The notes under the pieces are model-generated. The model was not told where the DNA came from. It saw nothing but the letters and a program-made list of their open reading frames with translations, and searched no databases. This document shows, one piece after another, positions 11,301 to 24,400 of a stretch of DNA of 64,000 nucleotides. The DNA is taken from assembly GCF_020382885.2 (NCBI RefSeq), contig NC_058512.1, positions 12,798,802-12,862,801 on the forward strand. Direction: 5' to 3'. Source of the DNA: Scatophagus argus. Its lineage: Eukaryota > Chordata > Actinopteri > Scatophagidae. The position numbers and the translations under genes were made by a program. Each line of letters begins with the position of its first letter. Position 1 is the stretch's first letter.

Positions 11301-14300
11301 TGGTTAGCTTTGGCATGAGTGGTTTAGGCTTTAGTTGGGCGGCTAACGCTGGCTTGTGTGACTTTATCTGCAGTATTGACCTGCTCAGTGTAGTGTTTGG
11401 TTTGGAGAAAAACCCACAGACCTTTGGGCCTTGCAGGGTGCATGGTTAATAACTGCAGGCCTCACACATGCATGGCAAGTGATTCTGTAAATTACCTGTC
11501 ATGTGCTGTGTGAAGCACTCGCTGTCACCATCTGTTCAAGGGATTTCAGAAGTGCTACGGTCTTAGGCCTAAAAAACGAATCTGCAGTGTAAACCAAAGG
11601 TCCTTGTTTGCATATTGGAGGAGATAAGATGGAAACTTGTGGAACTGTAGATAATGAAGGCCTACGAGCTGACAGTGAGCGTTTAAAAAAGGCAAATGCC
11701 GTGCATGCTTGAGTCAGCAGCCTGGCGTTTAGCCACCACTCTCTCTCATGTGTAATTTACAAATTTAGACGTTGCAGTTGAACATGGCGATTCCGCCATG
11801 TCGCCTGTGAGGACAGAGACAAAGTTTTGCTGTAAATGTATATACCAGTCCAACAGTGTCTTGTGATGTTAGCTCGATCTTAAAATGTAGACACAGAGTA
11901 TCCGCTGGTAGTATGAAAAAGACTGTAACTGTAGTTTTTGCTTGGTCATCTAACCTTTGCTTTTTTTTCCCTTTCACCTCCACTAGAGTACCTGACAGAG
12001 CTGCGTGAGTATGGCACCGTCTACTCTAGCTGGGCGACGTCTGAGGAGGAGCTGCAGCGTCCCCTGGAGGGTGTGGCTGACTGTGTGACGACGTGCTGCA
12101 GAGCACTGGAGGACCAGAGTGAGAACATGAGCCAGGACTTCCTGCCCGTTCTCAGAGAGTACCTCCTCTACATAGAGTCCATGAAGGTAAGAGGGACATT
12201 TTGTCTGATGTTCTAAAAGTCACTGGACAAAATCTGGACTTTATCATCAGTGGGAAAGGGTAATCAAGGGTCTTTATTGACTTCAGCTCTGACCTTTTCT
12301 GGTGCGTTGAAGTGAAGGACTTCAGTGTGTAAATAGTTTTCCACTCATCTGTGTTCTAGAAGCACTCATTGAGCTTGAAAGAGAGACTGAAGTAAAACAT
12401 CGTCACTGGCCTCCACCGGCTTGCTTTCTGCCAGAAAGTGCGTTCATGATGTGGAACGAAAGAAAGAAATACTCTACTGTCAGTTAGTTGTCTATTTTTA
12501 GTGAGTTTAAAATGCAGTATATTATATGTGCTAATTTTGGTGAAAGACTTTAGAGACTGCAGTACTGCAACAAAAAAGTGTGAAAATTTATTCTTTAATT
12601 TATAATGATGAAAAAATACATCACATGAAAACAAACCCTTTCAGAGTCCGTCCTTTACCCTGCCACACATGCTATGTCCCAAATTTATACTTCATACTAA
12701 TTCTGTACATCCTGCACCACTTACTGATCATCGTAGTATACAGCTTATTGTACTTGAAATGATACATGTTCAATATCTGATGTCAATCAACCTGTGATCT
12801 TTGAATGTCAGCGACAATTGAATTTAAACTAAATGCTTATACCAAGATTTAATTTGTTGTTTTTTTGTTTTGCTTTTTTTGTTTCATTATCTAGGATCTC
12901 TCTGGAGCTGTCTACCCAAAATTTGTTAAAACAAAAACTAAAAACTTTTGCTTCCTCTAAGCTGAGTTGCCTTTGACGCAGAACAGAAGAAGTGCCATCT
13001 AAGATTCTTCATGTGTCATGTCCTCAACGAGCTGATTCAGCTCGGCTCTCTGTCTCTCTCTCTCTCTCTCTCATCTCTCACAAATGTTACCGTGTCTGTA
13101 AAGGTCACATTAACAGTGCGAAATAAAACAAGGTTTTCTGGTTGATTACAGAATGTTTTGAGGAAGCGGGACCAGAGCCAGGCTGAGTACGAGGGTCGAT
13201 TAGAAGCAGCCATATTGCGCAGACAGGAGGACAGAACGCCAGTAAGCCTCCTCCTCCTCTCATCTGAATCTGAAGCTGCTCTCACATATGAATGCCTTCA
13301 TATTTACTGTGTTCACCATTGCCATTTGTGTCTGTAGTTACCCAAAGATCACTGCAGCGTATTACTTTCTCTCCCTAAAATGTCTGTGTTGTACAACAAG
13401 CACATGCTGGGATATTTAACTATTTTAATACAAGTGTTTAAAGGATTAAATGATAATATGTCACATTATTTTGTTTTTAAGAACTTCAAAAGTTATTTTA
13501 GAGTAAAAAAAAGGGAAAATAGGTGAAAATCGTCCATTGCTTTGTCAAGTTACACTGATACGACCCTCCCATCCAAATCTCCTGCACCACTCAAACCCCT
13601 GTGGTTGTAGTCCCGCAACCTGTAGTCTTGTATTATGTCCCCTGAAGGCCCCTGTAGCTTTAGTTTTCTCTGTCGTCGTAGATGCCAGTGGAAGTAGAGA
13701 AATGCCAGGACAAAGTGGAGTGTTTCAATGCAGACCTGAAGGCAGACTGGGAGCGCTGGCAGAGCAACAAGAGACAAGACTTCAAACAGCTCCTCACAGG
13801 CATGGCCGACAAAAACATCATGTACTATGAAAAGGTATGCACTGTGTAGTAAACCTACAAACACTGCGTTGTTTTGTGATAATTGATGAAAAATATTTTG
13901 ATGGTTAGAGCAGAAACATTATAATTCCTGAGGAAAATCAAAAATCAGTAACACAATATAATACAAGTGTCACTTATTGCAATAGGAAATGACGCATTTT
14001 ATATTTTAGTTTATTAAGAAAAATGGGGTTGACCAGATCCATATCAATTATGGACACAATAGCCCTTGATGATGCTCTATAGTTAAGATTTTAAGTTTTT
14101 TTTTTTTTTTTTTTTTTTTTTAAGTTCATAGTCTCATAGTGTGGTCTACACTTGATATGCTGGAATGTAACATACAGTATAATTACTGGGGTATTCTCTA
14201 GTACCATATAGTGAACATGGGAAGGGTCATTGAAATCCTGCACAGCGTCGAAAACGTGATAATTCATAGCTGTGTCAACAACAAAAACAGAGTTCGATTC

Positions 14301-14626
14301 TTTGCTCAGGAAGCGAGCAAAACTTGTTCATTACATAGTGAAAGAGTACAGTTTGTGCAGGAATGTGTAAAATCAGATACTGGTATTTACATGAAGGTTC
14401 CACAGATGATAAGAAAATCTTTCTCTTGTATGCCTTGCATTTCTGTCTGTCTGTCTGTCTGTCACCCCCTTCTTTCCCTTCCACCTCTTGTTTTTTTCCC
14501 CCCTCCCCTCCATCAACTTCCAACAACATCCATCTCCACCCTCTGCAGTGCCAGGCAGCGTGGGAGTCGCTCATAACGCTCCTCCAAGACAAACAGACTG
14601 AAGACAAAACGAGTGAGACGAACTGA
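5372..14626 (+). CDS. snx30: SNX30, sorting nexin-30 (PX-BAR; complete, nine coding exons)
   Basis: Coding exons are 5372-5494, 8395-8610, 9999-10109, 10230-10388, 10680-10869, 11987-12186, 13152-13241, 13682-13834 and 14549-14626. They give 439 residues and a TGA, against 437 in human SNX30. All introns are GT...AG and the frame is continuous. Residues 1-85 are a divergent N-terminus that contains the conserved [19 protein letters not shown] segment. The PX domain runs from about 86 to 208 ([28 protein letters not shown], then [13 protein letters not shown]). It should bind 3-phosphoinositides, and the RRRY basic motif is intact. The helical BAR part follows ([57 protein letters not shown]), ending [15 protein letters not shown]30 heterodimerises with SNX4 in endosome and autophagy trafficking. 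SNX7 is the close paralogue, but the length and the INIP/SLC46A2 neighbours favour SNX30. Confidence 0.95.
5495..8394 (+). other. SNX30 intron 1
   Basis: This 2.9 kb first intron is AT-rich with no convincing exon. It holds an A23 homopolymer at 7532-7554 and short (GT)n tracts near 7600-7690. No recognisable transposon was found. Confidence 0.7.
7532..7554 (+). repeat. A23 homopolymer
   Basis: Pure run of 23 A in SNX30 intron 1. It could be a retroelement tail or simple slippage. No element body is recognisable upstream. Confidence 0.9.
8611..9998 (+). other. SNX30 intron 2, nothing further seen
   Basis: 1.4 kb between two well-supported exons. A (GA)n-rich patch lies near 9630-9655. I see no exon or transposon. 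Confidence 0.6.
10490..10530 (-). mobile_element. Retroelement tail relic in SNX30 intron 4
   Basis: The minus strand reads TTTCCCCAAAGGGATCAATA followed by AATTC, the same tail core as at 3981-4025. It is a short 5'-truncated remnant antisense to SNX30. Confidence 0.4.
10870..11986 (+). other. SNX30 intron 5, nothing further seen
   Basis: 1.1 kb between the PX-adjacent exon and the first clear BAR exon. No coding or repeat feature can be supported. Confidence 0.6.
12187..13151 (+). repeat. SNX30 intron 6 with a (TC)10 tract
   Basis: The intron contains a pure TC run at 13053-13072, about 80 bp upstream of the next acceptor. Otherwise it is AT-rich and featureless. Confidence 0.7.
14098..14121 (+). 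repeat. Poly-T homopolymer in SNX30 intron 8
   Basis: A run of about 24 T, interrupted nowhere I can see. It could be the reverse of a retroelement poly-A tail, but no element body is recognisable. Confidence 0.8.
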
Positions 14627-14662
14627 AACAGAGTCCTCATGCCTCTGCATCCCCCACCACCC

Positions 14663-14663
<1 letters not shown>

Positions 14664-14711
<48 letters not shown>
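14664..14711 (+). repeat. (AC)24 microsatellite in the SNX30 3' UTR
   Basis: Pure dinucleotide tract starting 38 bp after the SNX30 stop codon, so it should be in the mature mRNA. It is likely polymorphic in length. Confidence 0.95.
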
Positions 14712-14714
<3 letters not shown>

Positions 14715-17700
14715 CACCTCTGTATAACACACTTTCTCATGCCAAGGAAGAGGACCAACCGGGCAGCAGATCTGAACTGCTGGACTCTGCCCTTGTTCTC
14801 CTGTGAGACGACTCACAGATCTGACCTGCGAAGGATTTAACAAATGGTGCGTTCAAGAACAGCAGGGAAAGAGGAGAGACCTGCTACATACAGACATTTT
14901 CTCTTTTTTAATTTTTTTCATATCTTCATATTTCTAATTAACTGTCAGTTATCAGTGTTGCTTGTGTTGATTTCTGTCTGTTCCCTCCATGTTCTCATTT
15001 AGCCAAGTGTGAAGAATAACCCTCGCAAAAAGCAGATAAAAATAATATTTTGAGTGGGAGTGAAGTATGAAGCATTTTGAGAATCCCCAAGATTTTTTTT
15101 ACTGTCAAGTTGTAAAAGCTGCTGAAAATGTAACCCCAAAACTCTACTGGAACAAGACTCTTAAAGGCATTGTGTTGTGTGTAAATTTAAAGGGCCATAC
15201 ATGTTATTTTTGCATGTTATTGCCCATAAAACTATACTTGCTATTACTCTTTTTCCATTTGCCCTGCACCCATTATTATTATGAAATTCAGCCTGCAGGG
15301 ACTTGAAACTTGCTGTGCTGTATCAGAATGTCATGACACCACGCATGGATAGAGAAGAAGCGGGGGGTGTTGCGACAGACCTCAGTACATGAAGCAACAC
15401 TACATTTAACGCAAGCATGCTTCATCAGGGAAGTGACAGTTGTTTTTCTTTTTTTCTGTTTTTTTTTTTTTTAACAGGAGTTGATTTATTGTTTTAACTC
15501 CACGGATCTAAGCACAGATCCACATAACAGCTTTGGTTATGTTTATGGTGTAGCAGCACCACCTGGTGGTTAAGCTGCAAATGGGCTTCTTTGTTTTTTT
15601 CCCTTGGCATTCTGTAGGGAGTTGAGTGAAGGGATTTATCCAATCGAGGATGCTATAGGGCAGACTTACAAAACGAAAAGCACACCAAGTGAACTAAAGG
15701 CGAAGACTCTATTGGTACACTGTGCGGCAGTAAACTGCCTGAATGACACCCATTTACAGAACATTTCTGTGTCTTGTTTCAAGAAGAGTACGTCACCAAA
15801 GTTGGCTCAAACCTGAAATAACATAACTATATTGATTCCGCTGCTCTGGGAGCACTGGGACTTCTAAGAAATCTCTGCCATATCATGTAAACACCTGAGG
15901 ACTAGATAAACCAGCCCTCAAAGGAGTATTGTGAAAGCTCTTCAGGTCTGAGCCAAACTTTGGAAAAACTAAAAGCTTAGGGAAGTTAAAAGCTAAAGTA
16001 GCTTGTTTTAAACAAATAAGTTAGTATGAGGGTAAATGATGTGGAAAATAGTTCGGTTAAACCCTCCGACACAGCAGTTTGATGTGGCCACATCTGTTAA
16101 ACTGTGACTCATGGGAAATATTTTTAAGATGTCGTAGCCACTACAGCACATACAGCATTTTTGCGTCACACTTGTTTCCTCTTTCTTTTTTGGGACTCAG
16201 AATGTTGCTGATGTGGCCTTGCCTTAAAGGAAAAATCCATTCTTCAATATTCTGTTATGCATCAATTTGTCATTTTTGCTGAACCTGCTTTATTTAGTGA
16301 TTTCTGACTTTACTTAAAATGGCTTTCTGCATGCAGCTTGCTGAGAGTTTATTTGGCTATTTTAATTTTCATTTTGGTGCTTATATAATATTATTATTAT
16401 TATTTTCAGCTGTACGGCTAGCTCGTTACATTCAGCATAAAGTAGCAAAAACCTCACTCGGTGAAGGCCAGGGCAGATTGAGTCAGTGGCATCTTCATCA
16501 TGACCACATTAAAAAGACACTGGCACAGATCCCCCATTTTTTTGTAGCCTCATCAGCTTGGAAAAAACTTTGTAGTTTCTCCAGAGTCATTTCATTTACT
16601 GATAAGATATTTGGAAGTATGATACTGATTTGACTTTTTCAGGTCTGAGAAGCTATGTTAAAAACGAAAAATCTTTTTATCTTAGGTGTTTATATTAAAT
16701 GTCCATCAGACTGTCTTTGAGTGGCCTGCCCGGTTTTTTAGGCTGGTGTCACATTACTGAGCCTGCCCCCAGTGTAGATAAATACAAGTGCTGTAAAGCC
16801 GCAATGAAGGGAAGTGACTGTGGTGGCTTGCAAACTGGTTCTCTTTTTATCTGTCTTTTCCTTCCTTGAGCTGTAAAAGCACAAAGCAGTTACTGTTTCC
16901 TTTGACTACCGGATGCCAGTGCGGTGACACATCAAGAAAACCAAATTTTTTTTTTTTTTAAAAGCAGCCAGTAAAACCAAGAGAAGCTTTCAGAGTGATT
17001 CCACTGTGGTCCAGTGTCAAGGCAGTACAGTGGACAGTCCTGTGGATGCACTGATGCTAAATTACAGTATTTGTACAGAAACAGTCAGTCAGTCAGAGGT
17101 GTTTAGAAATCATAACAAAGCTTCTGTATTGTCTGTTTCTGTTACAGTAAGAAAAACCAAGCTTATAGAAACATTTATCACTTGTGGTTAATCCAAACTT
17201 CACAGTGTGACTCACTGTCATTCAGTTTACAGCAGCAGGACTAGAGGACGTGTAATGCATGCCACCCTGGAGAACGTTTGACCCCTTGTAGCACTTTGAG
17301 CGCAGTGTTTTTATGAGCAGTTCCCCAATTGGCTTGTGTGTCTGTGAAATGTACAATACATTCTGCTAAGAAAGACTGAATGTGAACATGTATGTGTTGG
17401 CTGTACAAGAAAACTCAAACAAGGCACCTTTCAACAGATTTAAGTTTTACATTTCAAAATCCAATCAAAACAAAGAAATAATAAATAGGAAACTTTGCAA
17501 ACCTGATAGATGCTTAAGAATCACCTGACAGGACATCAAAGGCGTCACCTTTCCCTTTTTGTGTTATGAACAGAATGAGATGTCTGATATCTGTTTACAG
17601 TGGAGGACTGTAAGTCTTGGCAATGATTTGCATCAGTGCATCTACAGATTTTCCTGCCCCTCAGTGTAAATGATGGAACTGTACTGACCTGACCTGAGCA

Positions 17701-17854
17701 CGCACAGGTTTTGGGATCATTTTGATTCACCTGATTAAAATTTCTTTTTGTTCTTATGGCAATACGCTGTATATTCAATATACCCCGGTGTACAGCTGCA
17801 TTATATGGTACAGTTAAGTCTATTTTTGTATTTTAAAAAAAAAAACGGGAGATT

Positions 17855-17986
17855 GTTGGGTTTCCAATGAGTATGTGACACTGTCAGAAGGGATTTTGAA
17901 AGTTTGTACTGACAGTGTAATCTTGCATTAAAAATGAGGAATTAAACCCTTTTTTTAAAATTTTTGGTGCTCATTGGAACCCCAAC
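17855..17986 (+). repeat. Nested inverted repeat (hairpin) in the SNX30 3' UTR
   Basis: The outer arms are 17855-17871 (GTTGGGTTTCCAATGAG) and 17970-17986 (CTCATTGGAACCCCAAC), 16 of 17 positions complementary. Inside is a perfect 10-bp stem, ACACTGTCAG at 17878-17887 with CTGACAGTGT at 17909-17918, around a 21-nt loop. The 132-bp unit could be a small MITE with terminal inverted repeats or a structured RNA element. Two ATTAAA hexamers (17926-17931 and 17941-17946) fall between the stems. Confidence 0.75.
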
Positions 17987-18572
17987 AGAGTGTTCCTTGT
18001 TTAATTTACTTGTTCTTACTCGTAGCCATTGTAAAATCCCCACCTTATACTGTGTGCCTGCTGATTTGTTTTTGCACTATATACACATCTCCAACCCCTG
18101 GCAGAAATGCCTGCTGAAAAAATTCTTGCATTTGCCAAAAATGTCAATGAATAGTCGAGTGAATGGTGTCGAGTTGGTTGGAAACTGGATGGCTGCCAGG
18201 GGGAACATGATTTTTGATTTTCCCTAAATGCACAAATCAAATGTTTCAAAGCCAAATGTCCCCATCTTTTCCTTCTATCTTCTTCCTGTAGAGTCACACA
18301 TGAGATGATCTGATTTGCAGTGCAGGATAAACCTGATCAATCGAAACTGTGTGAAAGGTTAAAAGTCAGATGAACATGTGAATCTACCTTCTGTCTTTTT
18401 ATTTCCGTCCCTCCCCAGTGTGTGTGTGTGTACTGTTTACGTTCAGATTTTTTATTGTACATTTGGATGTTAATAACATCTTGTTGTAATTATAAATAAG
18501 CTTGTATATTGGTGTTGTTTTGATGCAATTTATCTTTACCTCAAATGATTTTTTGGATATATTGGACCAATA

Positions 18573-18578
18573 ATTAAA
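18573..18578 (+). terminator. Candidate distal SNX30 poly(A) signal
   Basis: ATTAAA followed within about 30 bp by a TTCATTCTTGTCTG-type T/GT-rich element. An upstream alternative is AATAAA at 17480-17485. Confidence 0.35.
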
Positions 18579-18600
18579 ACAAATGAATGCATTTCATTCT

Positions 18601-19830
18601 TGTCTGCTCAGGTCCTCTCATTTCATTTGTTGTCGTTAACAGCTGAAAAGCCATTTGTAAGTGCACAAGAAACTCTTTTACAGTTCACTCCTCCATATAT
18701 TTTCTTGTTGCTTACACCAACATAAATCGTACCTGTAATAACTCTGACAAAATAGACTAAAAAAATCTCAACAATAAAAGTAGGAGTATGCTTAGAATAA
18801 AAACAAAGAATAATAAAGGCTGCATCATTCCCTTCACGCCTGCCATCAATGACAGGAGATTTCCAAACTTCTTTTCCTATTGAGGTCACAAACAAAAGTA
18901 CACGAGCTAAAATGTAAATATCAAACCATATATGGTATCTTTCAGATAAGTTAATGCAGTTCAGTGCTTTACAGCCAAAACAGTGCAAACACTCAACTAT
19001 AAAAAAGTAACAGCTACAAAGACACGTTAACAGAAAGAAAATCAGTTTAAAAAAAAAAAAAAATCTTTTTCAGGCAAATGTTTCCTTGACACTGTCAGCC
19101 TTTCCTGACCTGCAGGTTCAGAAGTCAGCATGTAAGTCTTATTCCCCTCCAAAATACCATCAAGTCCAAAGACGATCACTGCAGGACTGCACATACACAC
19201 CATACACCATATCCTCACTGACTGCATATATTGGCAGATATACTTTGAAAATCCAAACTGTGTCAAATTTTGTATTCCTGCATTAGTCTAGTCTTGATAT
19301 TTCATATATGTTAGATATTTACAGCTGAAAGCAAACTGAACGTGATCCAGTTTGAGCAGGTTTACAACAGGAAACTTGTTTAAATGTATAGTGTCAGTAG
19401 TTTTTATTCCTACTCCTTCTGTTTTGCTCACAAGGGGCTTCTCATGTATGACATATTCTGTTGTGCTGAAATCACACTTGGTGCGTTGTCACGTATATGA
19501 CTCTGGTTGTTTCAAAGCATTTTGCACAAATTTCACTGACTGATGCCAAAAATTCAATAGCTGGAAACTTTCTTGTGAGTGACTGTGTTGTGATATGTCC
19601 ACGCAAATGTCTCTGTGCATGTCTGCCCAGGCTTCATTAAAACGTACAAGATAATTTTTATATAAAATGTTCATGTAAACATAAAGCCTATAGGAACTCT
19701 TACTCTATCAAAGTGTCTATAGTTTAAACATTATAGGAAGTGAAACTGAAGGCACTGCTCTGCTTTTGCCCAAAGTCTCTGTTTGCATCTGCATCGTACC
19801 AAAACTGAATCGGTGCTGGCGATGATGTCA
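18601..19830 (-). other. SNX30/SLC46A2 convergent interval, probably the SLC46A2 3' UTR
   Basis: No exon is visible. On the minus strand AATAAA occurs at 19408-19403 and, further on, at 18403-18398. Usage of the latter would make the SLC46A2 3' UTR overlap that of SNX30. A short A-run lies near 19050. Confidence 0.4.
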
Positions 19831-21381
19831 TCAGTCTCCCTCGATCCTCTCGTACTGACGCCTTTGAGGAGATCTACAGCCGACGATACTGGAGGGAGGA
19901 CAGAGGGAATGTTCTGATAAGAGGAGGTGTGTTTTTAAATCTGTTTTATATTCACGGTTGTGCATCCTATCAACAGAGGATATGAAGAATGCTATATGGC
20001 CAAAATAATAAATAAAACGTGAAATAACACTGCTCAGTCCATAAGATATTCATGATGGGAATAATAAGTGATGATCATGACAGGCCTACCTCACAGAAGT
20101 AAAACAAAACAAAAATAATATACAAGTAATTTAGAAAGTTAGAAAGAATACACAAATGTGCTAGCTGTTCCTCGAAAAGAAACATATGACAGTGGAAAAT
20201 TCGAGCAGGTGTATTTTTGAAAACGCTGACGACCTTCTAAAGTAACCAAATATTTTGTTAAAACTACAAAGTGCTTACATTGCAAATGCCGTTTTAAGAT
20301 TTGTTTAAAAATACATTTTCATACATTTTAAAGAATAATTGTTTAAAATATTCAGAAACAAAACAACTGATAATGGATTTGTTTCACTGAAAAATTAACT
20401 TGTCCTGTGGACAAATATGAAATAAAACCAAAGCAGACCAATTGTTTTCACCACCGTCAACATTATACTGTCCTCCCCCTACCTGATGGGTATCATTCCC
20501 AGTACTGTGAAGATGCTGGAAAGCGTGAAGACAAAGCCTGGGAACCAATCCAGGGTTCTCTGATAGATCTTAGTAAAGGCAGGGAAGTATGCCAGTCCAG
20601 CTAACTTCAGAGACAACTGCAGGGAGGTGAGAGTGATGCCTGATGGGAAGGAGGACAGAGAGATCAAATTAAAGAGAAGTAAACAACGCTCAGAGAGAAA
20701 ACATATAAATATAGTTTCTTTTAAACTCTCACAGAGATAAGACATGTTGAGCGAAATACAAATGCAAATTTGCTTTTTTGAAAAGAGTAAGATACAAAGA
20801 TTGAAACCACTCTTCTTACATCTGCACAATAAATATACACCAGCCAGCCACAACATTAAAACCACCTGTTTAATATTTTGTCTTATGCTGCCAGAATTGG
20901 TGGTGGTGTGTGTGTCTTAGAGAAGATCCACATGAATGCCAGAACCCAAAGTTTCCCCCACAGAACACTGCATTGTACACAGATGATTAATGTTATTCAC
21001 TTCACCTGTCATTGGTGTTAATGTTATGGCTGGCTGATGTGTAGCTACCAGCAAAAGACTGGAAACGGGGAACCCAACTCCACCCAAAGGCAGCATAATC
21101 CACCCATCAGCACCTCTAAAGCTCGTTTATCATCTCTCACTTGTTTAATCTCTACAAATACTGAAGTGTAAAAATACTGGGTTCTTGTAATCATATGTAT
21201 TTTTTTCATTGTGCTGAATGTGTGCATGTGGGAAAAGGGCCAAGACTGCTAGTGTTTGTGTTTGCATTGCACTGGCTTCTCAAACAGACGTCATGTCAAA
21301 GCAAACACGCAATGAAAAACCCTGACAATGAGTAACCTAGCTTCTCTAGACATCGATGAACCCAGTCTGCGTGTGTTTGGG

Positions 21382-21419
<38 letters not shown>

Positions 21420-24400
21420 CGAGCAAGAGAGGAAGCAAGACATTCTAACCTGTGGTAGAACTGGCTCTTTGTGATGCGTCATGTTTTTTTATTTAAACCA
21501 GCCTGACTGCACGTTTCCAGTATACACCACTCCCACATGTGTGCACACCCATGAAGACACACTGTATACACACACACACACAAGATAAACTAAAGACTAA
21601 AAAGGATGATGAGCATCATCAAAATCTATGAATTACCAACTCGCAGGTCATTTATCCATCATGCAGTTTCACAACCCTGCTTCATTTTTCAAAGCTAACA
21701 CCACCCAATTTACGTAGCTTGCTCACAATGTTTGGGATTTGAGGTTTTAGAGGAACTTCACAGTCACTGCATATATTCTGCTTTATGTCGTAACTGTTTC
21801 TCAAAACATGATATTCAACCAGACACAGTGAACGTCTTATCTGCTTTCACTGTGAGCCATGTGATTTTACTAAATTGGTATCAGTATTTTTTCTGACCCA
21901 TCCATGACCTTTAGAACACAGACTCAACTTTTAGATGATGACAGGTTGTCATCCCTTTTCCACAACTTTCTCCTGCACTCACTCCGACATGCTCTGATTC
22001 TGCACTTCTATGTGATCTCACAACTCAAACAACAGCACAACACTTAATGCAGCCAGGGGCCTCAGATTTCTTGTTTTATATATTTAAAAAACTCTTTTAT
22101 GTTTAGTGGTGGAAAGCAAATAGGCTTGATTTTATTTGCCCAGGTTCTGAGATATCCATCTCTTCCTCCAACCCAATACAAAGGAGATGAAAGCTGTGGA
22201 GTTTGTATGGGCTATGCAGTAAACATTTTTCTTTAAAACTATTTTTTTCAGAGTAAATAGTCCCTCTAAAAACACTAGTGTGTATTTGAATAATAGTGCG
22301 ATTTAATTGTCTCTACAGTCATTACTGATCTGTAGTGCTTTCACACACCTACACACAGTGAGGTGACATACTCACCACAGGAGGAAGCTGGGACCTGCTG
22401 TGAGAGCAGAGATCTGATGGTGGGCATCGGGATGAGAGCAAACAGGTTGAGTGAGCGAGCTGTGGGGAAATGAACATTGATTAATTCATCCACATTGTCC
22501 TTTTGTACAACCCGTCACCCACCATCATACTATTTTCCCTCATTGGCAGGAAGCGTGTCAGGTCTCTAATGGAGCTAGTTTTGCATTAACTCACCCACGT
22601 CACCTAAACAATCAGTCCATAACCAAACATGAATGGCCTTTTTTTGTCTTACCACAAGTACTGTGATGAAAGCTTTTCCATTTGTTTTTGTGTTACTGAG
22701 CTTACTGCTGGCTTACTTTGGTGAAGAAAATTGGGTGTTTTATATTTCTGTTTTGTTTGGAATTAATATAAGAAGTTAGCATTTAAAGGAGCTGAGCATT
22801 AAAGTTAATAGAAAGTGTAGAAGGCACTATTTTTCAGTGTATCTTTTGCTAAATCAGAAATATGAGTGTTGGCTTCTCCTCACTCTCACTTCCTCCTTTT
22901 GGTTCCTAAATTTTTACAAGTTGTGCTGATATCCCAGATCTGTCATAGAGGTGTTTCATGTTTTGAGGCAGTGAGTACGAAACCGGACAACTTGACTTTT
23001 AACACAGATAACATGAATTCAGTTCCTCGTGCTTTTACTGAGTCAGACCTGGAAAAACAACACAACCCTAGTTTTTCTGCGTTTGGCTGTGTTAGTCGTT
23101 TGGCTAAATGAAAACAAAGACGAGGATCTGGTTGCTCATGTGGAACATAAACCTGATACCTGCTTCTCAAATTTGTGGAGATTTCTTCTTGTTCTCAATT
23201 TCATACCAGTGTAAATTGGTGCACAGCAACCAATTTAAAGTGTGGTGGGATTTTCTGACAACGTAGCTAAAGTAAACCATTAATCAAAAAGTGATTAAAA
23301 GTGACAGGTTAATTTAAAAGAAAAATAAGCGTTATTTGCGGTTTCATTTCACCCCGGCAAAACGATTTGACTACAGAGTAACCCAGTTGTAAAAAATGTA
23401 AAGAAAAAAAAAAGAAGAAGATGCAGTTATTATTCCAGTCCTATAATATATGTTTCATTAAAGTGGAAAAAGAAATTGGTGAGTAGCAACCTGTGTGAAT
23501 TTTTTGGGAGGGTTAAAATGTCCATTGGCTGTGATCCAAACAAACTTTGTCTCAGTCTTGAGGTGCTCAGTCTTACCAAGGTAGAACATGTAGGTTGTAG
23601 TGACAAAGGACATGAAGTAAATTCCTGAGGCGAACGACAGCATGCCGATCAGGACGAGCGTCACGTCGCTGACGCAGCGACGAAACACAATGACGCCGAG
23701 GAAACTGGTGAGGAAAATCATGCAGCCTGCTGCGTTCCCATAACCCACCTGTAGGAAGACAATGAAAGAGAAATTAAAAGTGTGACAAAATGAATACACA
23801 GCTTAAGATACATAATAACTCGCAACACATAAATGCAAAATTGCCACCCTCACGTTCTATCTTTCTGGCAACAAAATCAGACTAGAAAACCTAAACACAT
23901 ACATACAAAGGGAGCAAAAGGTCACCTGAGTGGCGCTCCAGTTAAGTGGCTCTTTCAACACAAAAATGCCCAGTATTTCTATGGCTCCACCCACTGCAGA
24001 GCCGTACAGCATGGCAGCTACAAACAGCAGAACCACGTTCACCATGTTTATTCGAGCAGGGGCCTCGGCGGGAACGTTACTGGAGGCTTTCGAAAGGATG
24101 TGGGGCTCCTCCTCTGGCTCTCGGCTGGGTACCTGTTTCACCTTGAATTAAGATGGAGACATACATATTTGACATCTGCATGAGCTCTAAACTGTTCATC
24201 TAAATATTACTGCTGCAGTGAAGTGAAAATGAGAGATAAAAAAGCTAAAAATGCGGTTCTGATAGCATGACATAGTGGAAAGCAACGTAACCAATCCATG
24301 AACTCACTTTTATCGGAGATAATGGGGAAAAACAGGCTCATAATGAGAGTGATTTGTTTGAGAAATTACAATCCAAAGAGTGAACAAGATACAAGACCAA

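Larger units (their letters stand above)
14627..18600 (+). other. Probable long 3' UTR of SNX30
   Basis: About 4 kb lacks any supportable exon before the convergent SLC46A2 gene. Candidate poly(A) signals are AATAAA at 17480-17485 and ATTAAA at 18573-18578. The latter is followed by a T/GT-rich stretch and is my preferred distal end. The segment contains a (AC)24 tract just after the stop and a nested inverted repeat at 17855-17986. The extent is inferred. Confidence 0.5.
20640..22375 (-). other. SLC46A2 intron 5
   Basis: 1.7 kb intron containing a MITE (20836-21043), a (GT)n run (21389-21412), and AT-rich unique sequence. No additional exon is supported. Confidence 0.7.

Noticed and set aside
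14275..14758. Minus-strand ORFs of 151 and 81 residues opposite the SNX30 last exon
   Set aside because: They are Cys-Val repeats from the (AC)24 tract plus the complement of SNX30 coding sequence.
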